Source of the DNA: Leptolinea sp.
GTDB lineage: Bacteria; Chloroflexota; Anaerolineae; Anaerolineales; Anaerolineaceae
NCBI GenBank assembly: GCA_022837205.1
Contig: JALHEL010000024.1
Location: forward strand, 1 to 15,032
Direction: 5' to 3'
DNA: 15,032 bases
Shown here one piece after another: positions 1-7,345 of this stretch. The notes under the pieces are model-generated. The model did not search any database, had not been told where the DNA came from, and saw only the letters and a list, made by a program, of their open reading frames with translations. Both the position numbers and the translations under genes were made by a program. The first letter of the stretch is position 1, and each line of letters begins with the position of its first letter.

Positions 1-110
1 CCTGTAACGTAGGTTAGATTTGCATCGTCCGTAATGATCAAAGCGTCCAAATGATCATCGTTTTCATTTAATATTGCTGAAATTCTCTCTTTGATTTTAT
101 TTATCGGCAT
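1..110 (-). CDS. M24 (creatinase/prolidase-fold) protein, N-terminal fragment cut by the window edge
   Basis: An ATG at 110 opens a frame that stays open to the window edge, giving 36 complete codons. An AGGAG-type ribosome binding site lies about 7 bases upstream of it. The peptide starts MPINKIKERISAIL and continues with LDALIITDDANLTYVTG. This matches the beginning of the creatinase N-terminal domain that precedes M24 peptidase domains, where a 'DALLIT...N..YLTG' pattern is usual. It follows the stop codon of another, frameshifted M24 gene by 10 bases, so the two look like tandem paralogues in one operon. The catalytic half is outside the window, so substrate and metal dependence cannot be judged. 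The call rests on the short N-terminal pattern and the paralogous neighbour. Confidence 0.6.
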   Translation of the reverse strand, partial: MPINKIKERISAILNENDDHLDALIITDDANLTYVT

Positions 111-120
111 AATACGCTCC

Positions 121-1247
121 TTAATGGGTTGTCCGGCAGCCAACGATACAATAAAGGTCATCCCAATCACGAAAATCACTCAATCTCTGATAACCGTTTT
201 CTTCAATTAATATTGTTTCCGTCGATTGAATTAATTCTTCATTTGGTCCCAATGAAATGATATCCAATACGATTACCATACCGGCTTGGAATGATTCTGG
301 GTTATCTATTGTGAGCAACGGCCACTCCACTTCGGAAAGTCCGATTCCATGACCGAATTCGTTTTCATTAAATAATTCGACCTTCAAAGCTTTTGCGTGT
401 TGAATAACTTCAGAACAAAAATCACTGATTTTTATCCCGGCACGTAGCTCTTTTAAGCAGAGCGAAATTAAGTTTTGATGTAACCGGTATGCCGAATCAT
501 CGGAATAGCGGGGGAGTCCGATAAAAAATGTGCGATTGCAAAGATTCCAATAGCCATGAAATTCATGCGTATAGTTTACACGCAAGAAATTTCCGTTTTC
601 TAACAAGGAAAAATCACGGACAGGGGTAAACCAAACACGTCCTTGCTTGCCCATTGAAACATTCAGGTGGCCGATGCCTGACGAACCGAACTCGATAGCG
701 TGAACACGAACCCTTTCCAAAAATTCAACCAAGGTATATTCTGCATTTCCGATAGTATGCCCCGATCGGCAATCACAGCGGCTTGATGGAGTAAATCAAC
801 TTCCGCCTGATCTTTTTTCATACGTAATTGGCGAATGGTTTTATCACAATCAGACCATTGTGAATTCTGAAAAAGAATATTTGCCCGATTGATTTCAGCG
901 ACTGTCCAAGACGGGTAATCCACGGCGATTGCTTTTCCGTTCAAATTCAGGTTGATGATTGTCTTGTTTATTGCTTTACAAAAAGCCTCGGATGGAGAAC
1001 CTTCGTTAATTGTGTAATACAAGATATCATCCGACCAATTTTGATCTTCCGCAACGCCTTTCCATTCTGCCGGAATAATTAATACCGCTTTGCCTGCGGA
1101 AGTGACCAATCCGATGTTGAAAGGAGATTGATCCGGATAGGGGAATAAAACATTAGTCAGATACCCGATATGGGAAGGTGATTTGAAAACAAGCCCTTGT
1201 ACACCATTTGTTTCTTTTAATAGATTATTGATTCGCGTATCGTTCAT
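121..1247 (-). pseudogene. M24 family (creatinase/Xaa-Pro peptidase-like) gene broken by a frameshift
   Basis: Two adjacent frames together make one M24 protein. The first (start 1247) holds the creatinase-like N-terminal domain (SHIGYLTNVLFPYPDQSP) and the start of the M24 domain up to about codon 172 (residues GILSEMQNIPW). It then runs out of frame to a stop at 663. The second frame, from about 732, carries the rest of the M24 fold (VRVHAIEFGSSGIGH, GHGIGL, then a TETILIEENG motif) and ends at 121. The downstream frame is -1 relative to the first, and roughly five residues usual at the junction seem absent, so a short deletion is plausible. The TTG at 732 has no ribosome binding site. The usual metal ligands also look replaced: the N/L pair in NYTHEFHGYWNLCNRT stands where Asp residues are normal, and Asp replaces Glu after GMVIVL. 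The gene starts 3 bases after the PhzF stop. A sequencing error remains possible. Confidence 0.75.
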
Positions 1248-1250
1248 AGC

Positions 1251-2147
1251 TTAATTTTCCAAAAAAATGAATCCATCGGTAACTTTTACTCCGCTCCCGC
1301 CGAGTTTAATAGATCGAATTTCTTTTCCGTCATGTTCAATAAAAAGCCTGCCGACTCCCGGTCGTCCGATAAAATGGCCTTGCTCGACTTGAATTTGGTC
1401 ACCCGTTAATAACCCATAGTGAATTACATATGCACCGACCGCACCGACAGCGGAACCGGTATACGGATCTTCAAAAGCATTTCTCGGATCGCACAATCGC
1501 CCGCTTAATTCGGTTTCTCGGGAAAAACCGCCTTTCGTAAAAACATATGCGGCGCTGACTCCCACTTCATCAACGATCGCCATTAAATTATCGCGATTCA
1601 TCGTAATATTCGAGAGCTTCGAAGATGTCATCAGAGGAATTATCAGGAAATTTGTTCCGGTTCCGACAACTTGACAGGGACAATCCGGCCGGATGTCATC
1701 CGGATCGATATCTTTAAAGCATTGCGCGATTTTTTCTCTTGAGACGGTTTTTCCGAAAACCGGTGCGGTAAGTTGCATGACGGCTTGATTCGGTTTCCCG
1801 TTTTGGGATGAAATTTCCACAGGGAGAACACCGATATTAAACTCTAAAGAAATTGCTGTCGTATTTCCTGTAATTTGAATCATATTCTCTTGCGCGAGCA
1901 TCAATGAGGTTGCGATCGTCGGATGTCCCGCAAATGGGAGTTCTCCTCTCGGAGTGAAATAGCGGACTCGAAAATTTGCTTTTTCGGAAGGTAAGACAAA
2001 ACTTGTTTCGGAGAGGTTCATTTCTTTTGCGATCAGAAGCATTTCTTCATCCGACAATTCCCTTGCATCGGGCAAAACCGCGCAGGGGTTTCCCTGAAAA
2101 GGTTTGTCACAAAATGCATCGATGACCATTACTCTTTTCGATTTCAT
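1251..2147 (-). CDS. PhzF family isomerase/epimerase
   Basis: This 298-residue protein has the usual length of the PhzF family, which has a diaminopimelate-epimerase-like fold made of two similar halves. Family landmarks are visible: the N-terminal DAFCDKPFQGNPCAVL, the presumed catalytic Glu47 in NLSETSFVLP, FAGHPT near residues 72-77, and EDPYTGSAVGA followed by GRPG in the second half. Known members isomerise small metabolites, such as the phenazine precursor, but most have no known substrate. No phenazine genes are present, so a catabolic isomerisation or epimerisation is more likely here. The ATG overlaps the RidA stop codon by four bases (ATGA), implying translational coupling. The assignment to the family is firm; the reaction is unknown. 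Confidence 0.92.
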   Translation of the reverse strand: MKSKRVMVIDAFCDKPFQGNPCAVLPDARELSDEEMLLIAKEMNLSETSFVLPSEKANFRVRYFTPRGELPFAGHPTIATSLMLAQENMIQITGNTTAISLEFNIGVLPVEISSQNGKPNQAVMQLTAPVFGKTVSREKIAQCFKDIDPDDIRPDCPCQVVGTGTNFLIIPLMTSSKLSNITMNRDNLMAIVDEVGVSAAYVFTKGGFSRETELSGRLCDPRNAFEDPYTGSAVGAVGAYVIHYGLLTGDQIQVEQGHFIGRPGVGRLFIEHDGKEIRSIKLGGSGVKVTDGFIFLEN

Positions 2148-2527
2148 TTCACTACCTCCGCAATCACATCCATTTCAATCTTGGCGTCTTTATCCGGAAG
2201 TGAGCATATCGACACGCAAGTGCGCGTAGGAAAGCCTTTTTCGGTTGAAAAGTGTTTTGAATATTCTTCATTCATTTCGGAGAAATACCGCATATCGGTT
2301 AAATAGATCGTTATTTTTATCGAATTGTCCAAAGAAGATCCGCAATTTTCCAACAATTTTTGCATATTTTGTAATAATTGCTTGGTTTGTCCTTTTATAT
2401 CGAAATCAATTTGATGAGTATCCTCATTCCGCCCGACCATTCCGGAAACAAAAATCAACTCTCCGAAACGGATAACTTTTGAAAAAGGCAAATCTTTTGC
2501 CCCGATAATGACTTCTCGTTTGCTCAT
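2144..2527 (-). CDS. RidA (YjgF/YER057c/UK114) family enamine/imine deaminase
   Basis: The 127-residue length and sequence fit RidA proteins, small cytosolic trimers that hydrolyse reactive enamine/imine intermediates released by PLP enzymes. The family pattern is clear: FGELIFVSGMVG near the start, the helix GQTKQLLQNMQKLLE, the strand KITIYLTDM, the conserved Arg102 in FPTRTCV, and Glu118 in the last strand (IEMDVIAEVV). A good AAGGGA ribosome binding site lies just before the ATG at 2527. It follows the PPC-domain gene by 13 bases and overlaps PhzF by four. With a PLP aminotransferase encoded nearby, a role in clearing imine by-products is reasonable. Some RidA paralogues have specialised catabolic roles instead, so the exact substrate stays open. 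Confidence 0.93.
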   Translation of the reverse strand: MSKREVIIGAKDLPFSKVIRFGELIFVSGMVGRNEDTHQIDFDIKGQTKQLLQNMQKLLENCGSSLDNSIKITIYLTDMRYFSEMNEEYSKHFSTEKGFPTRTCVSICSLPDKDAKIEMDVIAEVVK

Positions 2528-2540
2528 ATTCCCTTTTCTG

Positions 2541-3053
2541 CTATTTTACGGAAGAATTTGATTCGATATACCAATTTTCGGGCGCTCCGATATTGACATT
2601 ATCCTCCATAATCGGATCGATACCGAGAATTTCGGTAATAAAGACTTCCATATTCCCTTTTGCAATCGTACCTTGGACCAGATGTCCGCCCCAAATCGGA
2701 GCATTCCATGCCGCTCCGACAATATAATGGATCGCAGGAAACGGCTCTTCTTTCCCCTCTTCATTCTCCCGTAAATGGATAAAACCTCCCATACTGAGAA
2801 GCATTGTAAGATTTTGAATATCCATCGGTGTCTCGTGGTGCCAATTATCGGGATTTGTCGAATCGGGTGTCCAAATCAGCATTCGCGCCGGTTCGAATCC
2901 GCCCATAAAAGCGGTATGAATTTGGGCGAATCGGATATTATTGTCTTTTGCAAATTGCTGTATTCCGTCATAAACATCCTGGCCGGTACTGATCCGTAAT
3001 ATCCATTCTCGCCCGCGAGTACATTGAACTGCTTTATAACCTTTTTGTTCCAT
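2541..3053 (-). CDS. PPC (DUF296) domain protein, substrate unknown
   Basis: The 170-residue product fits the PPC/DUF296 fold. It opens with a strand (REWILRISTGQDVYDGIQQF), then FAQIHTAFMGGFEPARM, a central SMGGFIHLRE, and ends with the diagnostic AIHYIVGAAWNAPIWGGHL and VFITEILG. The fold occurs in plant AT-hook proteins, but prokaryotic single-domain members lack the AT-hook and are mostly uncharacterised; none is visible here. The start at 3053 is preferred because GAGG lies six bases upstream. Two earlier in-frame starts (TTG at 3074, ATG at 3065) have no ribosome binding site. The gene heads a short group with RidA and PhzF, 13 bases before RidA. A metabolite-binding or enzymatic role in that pathway is more likely than DNA binding, but this is inference. 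Confidence 0.85.
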   Translation of the reverse strand: MEQKGYKAVQCTRGREWILRISTGQDVYDGIQQFAKDNNIRFAQIHTAFMGGFEPARMLIWTPDSTNPDNWHHETPMDIQNLTMLLSMGGFIHLRENEEGKEEPFPAIHYIVGAAWNAPIWGGHLVQGTIAKGNMEVFITEILGIDPIMEDNVNIGAPENWYIESNSSVK

Positions 3054-3323
3054 ATGATGCCTCATTTTTATCAATTGATATGAAATACATTTTTTCTTTT
3101 TGTAATATTTTAAAGAAACGATTCAGTAATTTGATATTCTTTATTTCCGGCCAATCCTATTGATGCCATGAGCATGTTTTCAGGTCCGATCTGAAAAACG
3201 ATTGCCTCATTTTGCTAATCGATCCGATAATAAAGCGAGAGAGATGACGAAAAGCAGGGGATAAAGAGATGAATAAAATGATAAATGACCTGATATTCGT
3301 CAAACTCTCTCAAGAAATAAGCC
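3054..3323. other. Intergenic gap of 270 bases with no intact gene
   Basis: This stretch separates the acyl-CoA synthetase stop from the PPC gene start. I see no strong terminator hairpin after the synthetase and no convincing promoter, although TTGGCC and TAAAAT-like elements are present without good spacing. The part from 3110 to 3214 reads as a protein-like fragment and is listed separately. The region just before the PPC gene is very A/T-rich. Confidence 0.6.
3110..3214 (-). pseudogene. Possible C-terminal remnant of a decayed gene
   Basis: On the minus strand this frame reads QNEAIVFQIGPENMLMA, then SIGLAGNKEYQITESFL and a TAA stop. The composition looks like real protein. Just upstream a TAG interrupts this frame, but another frame reads SLALLSDRLAK up to a run of four A bases. 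Adding one A there would join them as ...RLAKNEAIVFQ. That is what a homopolymer deletion would leave behind. I do not recognise the family, there is no start codon with a ribosome binding site, and chance coding of 34 codons cannot be excluded. Confidence 0.25.
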
Positions 3324-5465
3324 CTACATCATTTTCCTTTCGATCAATACATCTACTGCTCGTACGCCTTTTCCTTCCGGGAGAACCATTAATGGATTGA
3401 TATCCATCGCGGCAATTTCGTTTTCAAAATCTTTGGCAAGATAGGATAGATTTACAATCGAATCCAGTAATGCATCGATATCGGCCTTGGGCTTTCCGCG
3501 GAAACCTTTCAATAGCTTACTTCCTTGAGTCTTATTCACAAGTTCCGAAGCTTCTTCTCTTGAAAGAGGCGGTATAGCCAACGCCGAATCCTTCATTAAC
3601 TCAACCAAAATACCGCCTGATCCGTATACAATTGCAGGACCGTAAGTTTTATCGTTGATGATTCCCAAAATTACCTCAACAGATGCGGATGAAATCATTT
3701 CTTGAACGATTACGCCTTCGATTGTCGCATCCGGTTTATAAGATCGAACGGAGGTAATAATTTGGTCGAAAGCCTTCATGACCTCCTGCTCATTATGGAT
3801 ACCGACCACAACTCCTCCGCATTCCGTTTTATGATGAATATCGGGAGAGTTAATTTTCATTACTACCGGGAATCCGATCTCGGATGCATAAGCTATTGCT
3901 TCTTCCTTTGTTGCCGCGACTGATTCTTTCGGTCCCGGTATTCCATATGCCGCCAATAATTTACGCCCTTCGATCTCTGAAAATTCTTGATTCCTTTGTT
4001 TGAAGCGATTTTGCCATTTTTTCAGATCATTCAAATTAATCGGGCTGCCTCCCGCTGTGAATTTTGGATGTTTGCGAAAAGATGCATAATTCTCAAGAGC
4101 CTGAATTGCCCGAAGTGCTTCCGGTGTCCCCTGAAGGTACGGTATACCTGATTCCCTTAAATATTGTTCAACCGTCGGATCAAAACTACCTGAGAAATTT
4201 GAGAATAAGCAGACCGCTTTTTTATTCTCGTTTTTCACTTTAATGGCGGATTCGGCAATTCTTAAGGATTGTTCGATTTCCCGTTCGGCAACACCGCGCG
4301 GGGTATCCCGAGACATTGCGATCAAGCCGATTTCTGCTTGGGATGCTACTGCGGAAATACAACCGGGGACCATTTTTTCCAAATCGCCGTTCCCCCATGC
4401 ATCCAACGGATTGGAGATCGTACTGTAATCGGGTAAAATCTCATGAAGGGCGGCCAAGGTTTCTTGGTTAAATTCCGGAAAATGGATTCCCATTCCCTGG
4501 GAAAGATCCTCAATGAGGCCGATTTGTCCACCGGATAAACTGAGAATGCAAACGCCGTCTTTATCCGGCAGCGGTGAAGCAATAAATAATTCTGCGGCTT
4601 CGACAAGTTCATCCAACGTATTCAAACGGATCACGCCTTCTTTTTTCAAAATCGCATCCAAAACCGCATCGGATCCGGCCAGAGATCCTGTATGCGCCTG
4701 AACAGCACGTTGAGCGCCTTCCGAACGTCCGACTTTCAGCATTAAAACCGGTTTTTTAGCTTTATTTGCGGCTCGAACCGCATCGATAAATTTTTGTGAA
4801 GAAGGAATCCCTTCGACAAATGCGATGATTACTTTTGTTTCGGGGTCATCTGCCAAATAACCGATGTAATCCGAAATATCTAAGACCGCTTGATTCCCGG
4901 CAGAAATCAGGTAACGAAATCCAAATCTGGCCGAATTTGCCAATCCCATCAAAATTGCTCCGCTTTGCATGACGGCGGAAATATTTCCGGCTTTGATATT
5001 TGGTTTAATCGCCACACTAAAAGCCGCATATTTATCCGGAATATTCGCGACGCCGATGCAGTTTGGTCCGCAAAGCAAAATATTGTTTTCCTCACAATAT
5101 TTGAAAATTTCATCTTGGAGTCTCTTGCCTTCGGGCCCGGATTCCGAAAATCCGCTTGCCAGGCACCAGCATGCCGGGATATTCAGCGAATGCATCTGTT
5201 CCAAAACAGATTTTACTTGTGGGGCACCGATCAGAATTGCTACCATATCGATATCTTTCCCGACGGATGCGAGATCCTTATAACACGGGTGTCCCAATAC
5301 AGACTCATTTTTCGGATTAATTGCAAAAATTTCACCTTGATAACCCAAATAGTGTAAATTTTCGATTGCAATTCGTCCGGCACTTCCGTGTTTTTCGGAA
5401 GCTCCGACAATGGCTATGCTTTTGGGATTCAATAAAGGGCGTAGGTTGCGAAAAGAAGTGGTCAT
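3324..5465 (-). CDS. ADP-forming acyl-CoA synthetase (fused alpha-beta acetate-CoA ligase family)
   Basis: The 713-residue length matches fused NDP-forming acyl-CoA synthetases, which convert acyl-CoA, ADP and phosphate to free acid, CoA and ATP. Domains in order: a CoA-binding Rossmann domain (about 10-140, SIAIVGASEKHGSAGR), two succinyl-CoA-synthetase-like domains (about 150-465, with MQSGAI and AHTGSLAG), and a C-terminal ATP-grasp domain (about 493-713). His258 in QAHTGSLAG is the expected phosphohistidine. The ATP-grasp part shows FPVVMKINSPDIHHKTECGG, GSGGILVEL and the terminal MDINPLMV. The ATG has AGGA six bases upstream, and this site directly abuts a 14-bp hairpin. The gene is last in the iorAB-racemase-aminotransferase group, which suggests it harvests ATP from the acyl-CoA made by IorAB. 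The acyl specificity cannot be read from the sequence. Confidence 0.93.
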   Translation of the reverse strand: MTTSFRNLRPLLNPKSIAIVGASEKHGSAGRIAIENLHYLGYQGEIFAINPKNESVLGHPCYKDLASVGKDIDMVAILIGAPQVKSVLEQMHSLNIPACWCLASGFSESGPEGKRLQDEIFKYCEENNILLCGPNCIGVANIPDKYAAFSVAIKPNIKAGNISAVMQSGAILMGLANSARFGFRYLISAGNQAVLDISDYIGYLADDPETKVIIAFVEGIPSSQKFIDAVRAANKAKKPVLMLKVGRSEGAQRAVQAHTGSLAGSDAVLDAILKKEGVIRLNTLDELVEAAELFIASPLPDKDGVCILSLSGGQIGLIEDLSQGMGIHFPEFNQETLAALHEILPDYSTISNPLDAWGNGDLEKMVPGCISAVASQAEIGLIAMSRDTPRGVAEREIEQSLRIAESAIKVKNENKKAVCLFSNFSGSFDPTVEQYLRESGIPYLQGTPEALRAIQALENYASFRKHPKFTAGGSPINLNDLKKWQNRFKQRNQEFSEIEGRKLLAAYGIPGPKESVAATKEEAIAYASEIGFPVVMKINSPDIHHKTECGGVVVGIHNEQEVMKAFDQIITSVRSYKPDATIEGVIVQEMISSASVEVILGIINDKTYGPAIVYGSGGILVELMKDSALAIPPLSREEASELVNKTQGSKLLKGFRGKPKADIDALLDSIVNLSYLAKDFENEIAAMDINPLMVLPEGKGVRAVDVLIERKMM

Positions 5466-5475
5466 AATTTTTCCT

Positions 5476-5507
5476 AATCAAGGGGAAGAATCCTCTTCCC
5501 CTTGATT
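5476..5507 (-). promoter_or_regulatory. Perfect 14-bp hairpin at the acyl-CoA synthetase ribosome binding site
   Basis: In the transcript AAUCAAGGGGAAGA pairs perfectly with UCUUCCCCUUGAUU across a GGAU loop, in the 53-base gap between the aminotransferase and the acyl-CoA synthetase. The stem ends directly against the AGGA ribosome binding site (5472-5475). No U-tract follows in the direction of transcription, so it does not look like a classic terminator. It could act in mRNA processing or stability, or control translation of the synthetase. Confidence 0.8.
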
Positions 5508-5518
5508 CATTTTATAAA

Positions 5519-6589
5519 TTAATGGACGATGATCTTTGCCAAACTTTGGATGGCATTGCTTATTTCTTCCGGAGAAAGGCTGCAGAAGGGAATTCTTAAG
5601 AATCGATCCCCATCCTGCGGATTTAAATAAAAACCGCGGCCGTCGGTTAATTTAAACCCGGCATCAGCGGCTGCTGGTAACAATTTCTCCATTGAATTTC
5701 CTTCCGGAAGTGTGACACCGACAAAGAATCCCCCTTCGGGACGGGGGTACACGGCGTTCGGAAGATACTTATCCAGCGAATTCAGTAAAGTATCTAAACG
5801 CGGGCGATATAAATCACACAATTTGTTTAAGTTTGGTTCAAAGAATCCTTGATTCAGATATTCATAAACCTGTCCCTGTGTCGGAGTAACCGAACCGATA
5901 TAAGTGTCAACCTCCCATGCCGTGATTCGTTTCACAATATCTTCTCGCCCATATAAATATCCGGTCCGAAGCCCCGGTGCGAGCGTTTTCGAAAACGAAG
6001 AAAGGGTCACAACGTGATCCGGAGCGAAAGACCGGATGGAAGGAATTGCCGTCCCATGATAACGCAACTCACGGTAAGGTGCATCCTCAACGACGAGAAA
6101 ATCGTATTCTTCCGCCCATTTGGCAATTTGCTTCCTTTTTTCCGCACAGGTAGTCGTCCCCATCGGATTTTGAAAATCAGGAATGATATAGAATAACTTT
6201 GGGGGGCGTTTTTTCAGTTCCTTTTCTAAAATGTCCAGATTAACCCCATCGATTTCAAGCGGTATTCCGACAACATCGGCACCTGAGCGTTTCAGAAGTG
6301 TATTGGCTCGGTCATAAGAAGGTGATTCGATATAGGCGCAATCTCCCGGTTTCATTTCAGTGAGTGTCACGAATTGGAGCAACTCTAACGAACTGTTTCC
6401 TAAGACAACCTCTTCTTTCCTTACTCCGTGTTTTTTTGCCAAATACTCAATCAGAGGTGGATAGCCGGGCGCATGTAGATATTGGAGAACACGTTTTCCG
6501 TCTTCTCTCAGATTTTTTTCGGATGCTTTTATCAGTTCTTCAATCGGGAATACTTCAACCGGAGGAACGCCACGAGTTAAATTGATCAT
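5519..6589 (-). CDS. PLP-dependent aminotransferase, class I/II (MocR/2-aminoadipate aminotransferase-like)
   Basis: The 356-residue protein is a fold-type I aminotransferase with no DNA-binding domain. It has the small N-terminal segment LQYLHAPGYPPLIEYLA, the PLP phosphate region LGNSSLELL, PDFQNPMG with Asn141, VVEDAPY with Asp169, and the Schiff-base Lys201 in SSFSKTLAPGLRTGY. Arg332 in FLRIPF is the likely carboxylate-binding residue. Members of this group act on 2-aminoadipate, branched-chain or aromatic amino acids. Its place between a racemase and the acyl-CoA synthetase, just downstream of iorAB, fits a role in supplying 2-oxo acids to IorAB. AAAGGA lies a few bases before the ATG. 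The gap from the racemase is 42 bases. Family call is firm; the amino-acid substrate is inferred only. Confidence 0.92.
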   Translation of the reverse strand: MINLTRGVPPVEVFPIEELIKASEKNLREDGKRVLQYLHAPGYPPLIEYLAKKHGVRKEEVVLGNSSLELLQFVTLTEMKPGDCAYIESPSYDRANTLLKRSGADVVGIPLEIDGVNLDILEKELKKRPPKLFYIIPDFQNPMGTTTCAEKRKQIAKWAEEYDFLVVEDAPYRELRYHGTAIPSIRSFAPDHVVTLSSFSKTLAPGLRTGYLYGREDIVKRITAWEVDTYIGSVTPTQGQVYEYLNQGFFEPNLNKLCDLYRPRLDTLLNSLDKYLPNAVYPRPEGGFFVGVTLPEGNSMEKLLPAAADAGFKLTDGRGFYLNPQDGDRFLRIPFCSLSPEEISNAIQSLAKIIVH

Positions 6590-6631
6590 ATAATCCTTTC
6601 TGTCAATAAGATTTAAATCTATAAAAATTAT

Positions 6632-7339
6632 TTATTTTATTTCTTTAGCCGGAGGAAATGAAAAGCGTCCGACTTTGCTATGATGCAACCCAAGATCTAC
6701 CATTGCTTCCGCAACTTTAAGTGCGACAGAACTCGGATCGAGAACAACCACTCCTAATTCACGTTCGATATCTTCCGAATATCCAGCCAATCCGGCACAA
6801 CCGAGAATTATCACCTCTGCCCGATCTTCTTTTACCGCCTTACGGGCTAATTCAATAATTTTCTCCTTTGCTTTTTGGGGATTGCTATCCATTTCAAGAA
6901 CCGACATTTCCAAAGCAGGAGAAGAGGCATAAGATTGAGACAAACCATGTATAGTGATATGCAATTCGCGGGTCGGAATCCGTCTTTCCATTCCGGTCAT
7001 AATCGAAAATTTATGACCGAGCATCGCTGCCATATGGAGGGTTGCTTCTTCAATACCGATCACAGGGATTGAAGAAATTTCTTTTGCGGCATCCAAACCG
7101 GGATCTGAAAAGCAGGCGAGAACGATGGCATCATATCCATCTTCATTCGCTTTTTTAACTAAATCCATAACATAAAAAGCTGCGATTGTCTCATCATAAG
7201 CGGATTCAATTGAGACGGGTCCATGTTCAGGGCAGATCACGGTGAGTTCACAGTCATCTCTTTTGATCTTATTTAAGGTATTTCTAAGGTGATCCGTCAC
7301 ACTCTTAGAAGAATTGGGATTAATTACACAAATTCGCAT
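6632..7339 (-). CDS. Hydantoin racemase / Asp-Glu racemase superfamily protein
   Basis: The 235-residue protein fits the hydantoin/allantoin racemase branch of the Asp/Glu racemase superfamily, which inverts a carbon next to a carbonyl using two cysteines and no cofactor. It begins RICVINPNSSKSVTDHL and continues with GPVSIESAYDE, ACFSDPGLDAAKE (Cys76) and IILGCAGLAGY (Cys181). It ends in the usual tail LGLHHSKVGRFSFPPAKE. From memory, Cys76 and Cys181 are also the catalytic pair in the characterised Sinorhizobium meliloti hydantoin racemase. It starts 6 bases after the iorB stop, with a GGAG site inside the end of iorB. No hydantoinase is visible, so the substrate could be a hydantoin, allantoin or a free amino acid. 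The context favours supplying one enantiomer to the aminotransferase. Confidence 0.88.
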   Translation of the reverse strand: MRICVINPNSSKSVTDHLRNTLNKIKRDDCELTVICPEHGPVSIESAYDETIAAFYVMDLVKKANEDGYDAIVLACFSDPGLDAAKEISSIPVIGIEEATLHMAAMLGHKFSIMTGMERRIPTRELHITIHGLSQSYASSPALEMSVLEMDSNPQKAKEKIIELARKAVKEDRAEVIILGCAGLAGYSEDIERELGVVVLDPSSVALKVAEAMVDLGLHHSKVGRFSFPPAKEIK

Positions 7340-7345
7340 GGTTTT

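Noticed and set aside
700..735. Programmed -1 ribosomal frameshift joining the two M24 halves
   Set aside because: No canonical slippery heptamer in the correct frame and no clear downstream structure; several conserved residues also seem to be missing, which slippage would not explain.
6609..6620. Perfect 12-base palindrome AGATTTAAATCT between racemase and aminotransferase
   Set aside because: A/T-rich, no loop for an RNA hairpin and no second copy noticed; likely chance.
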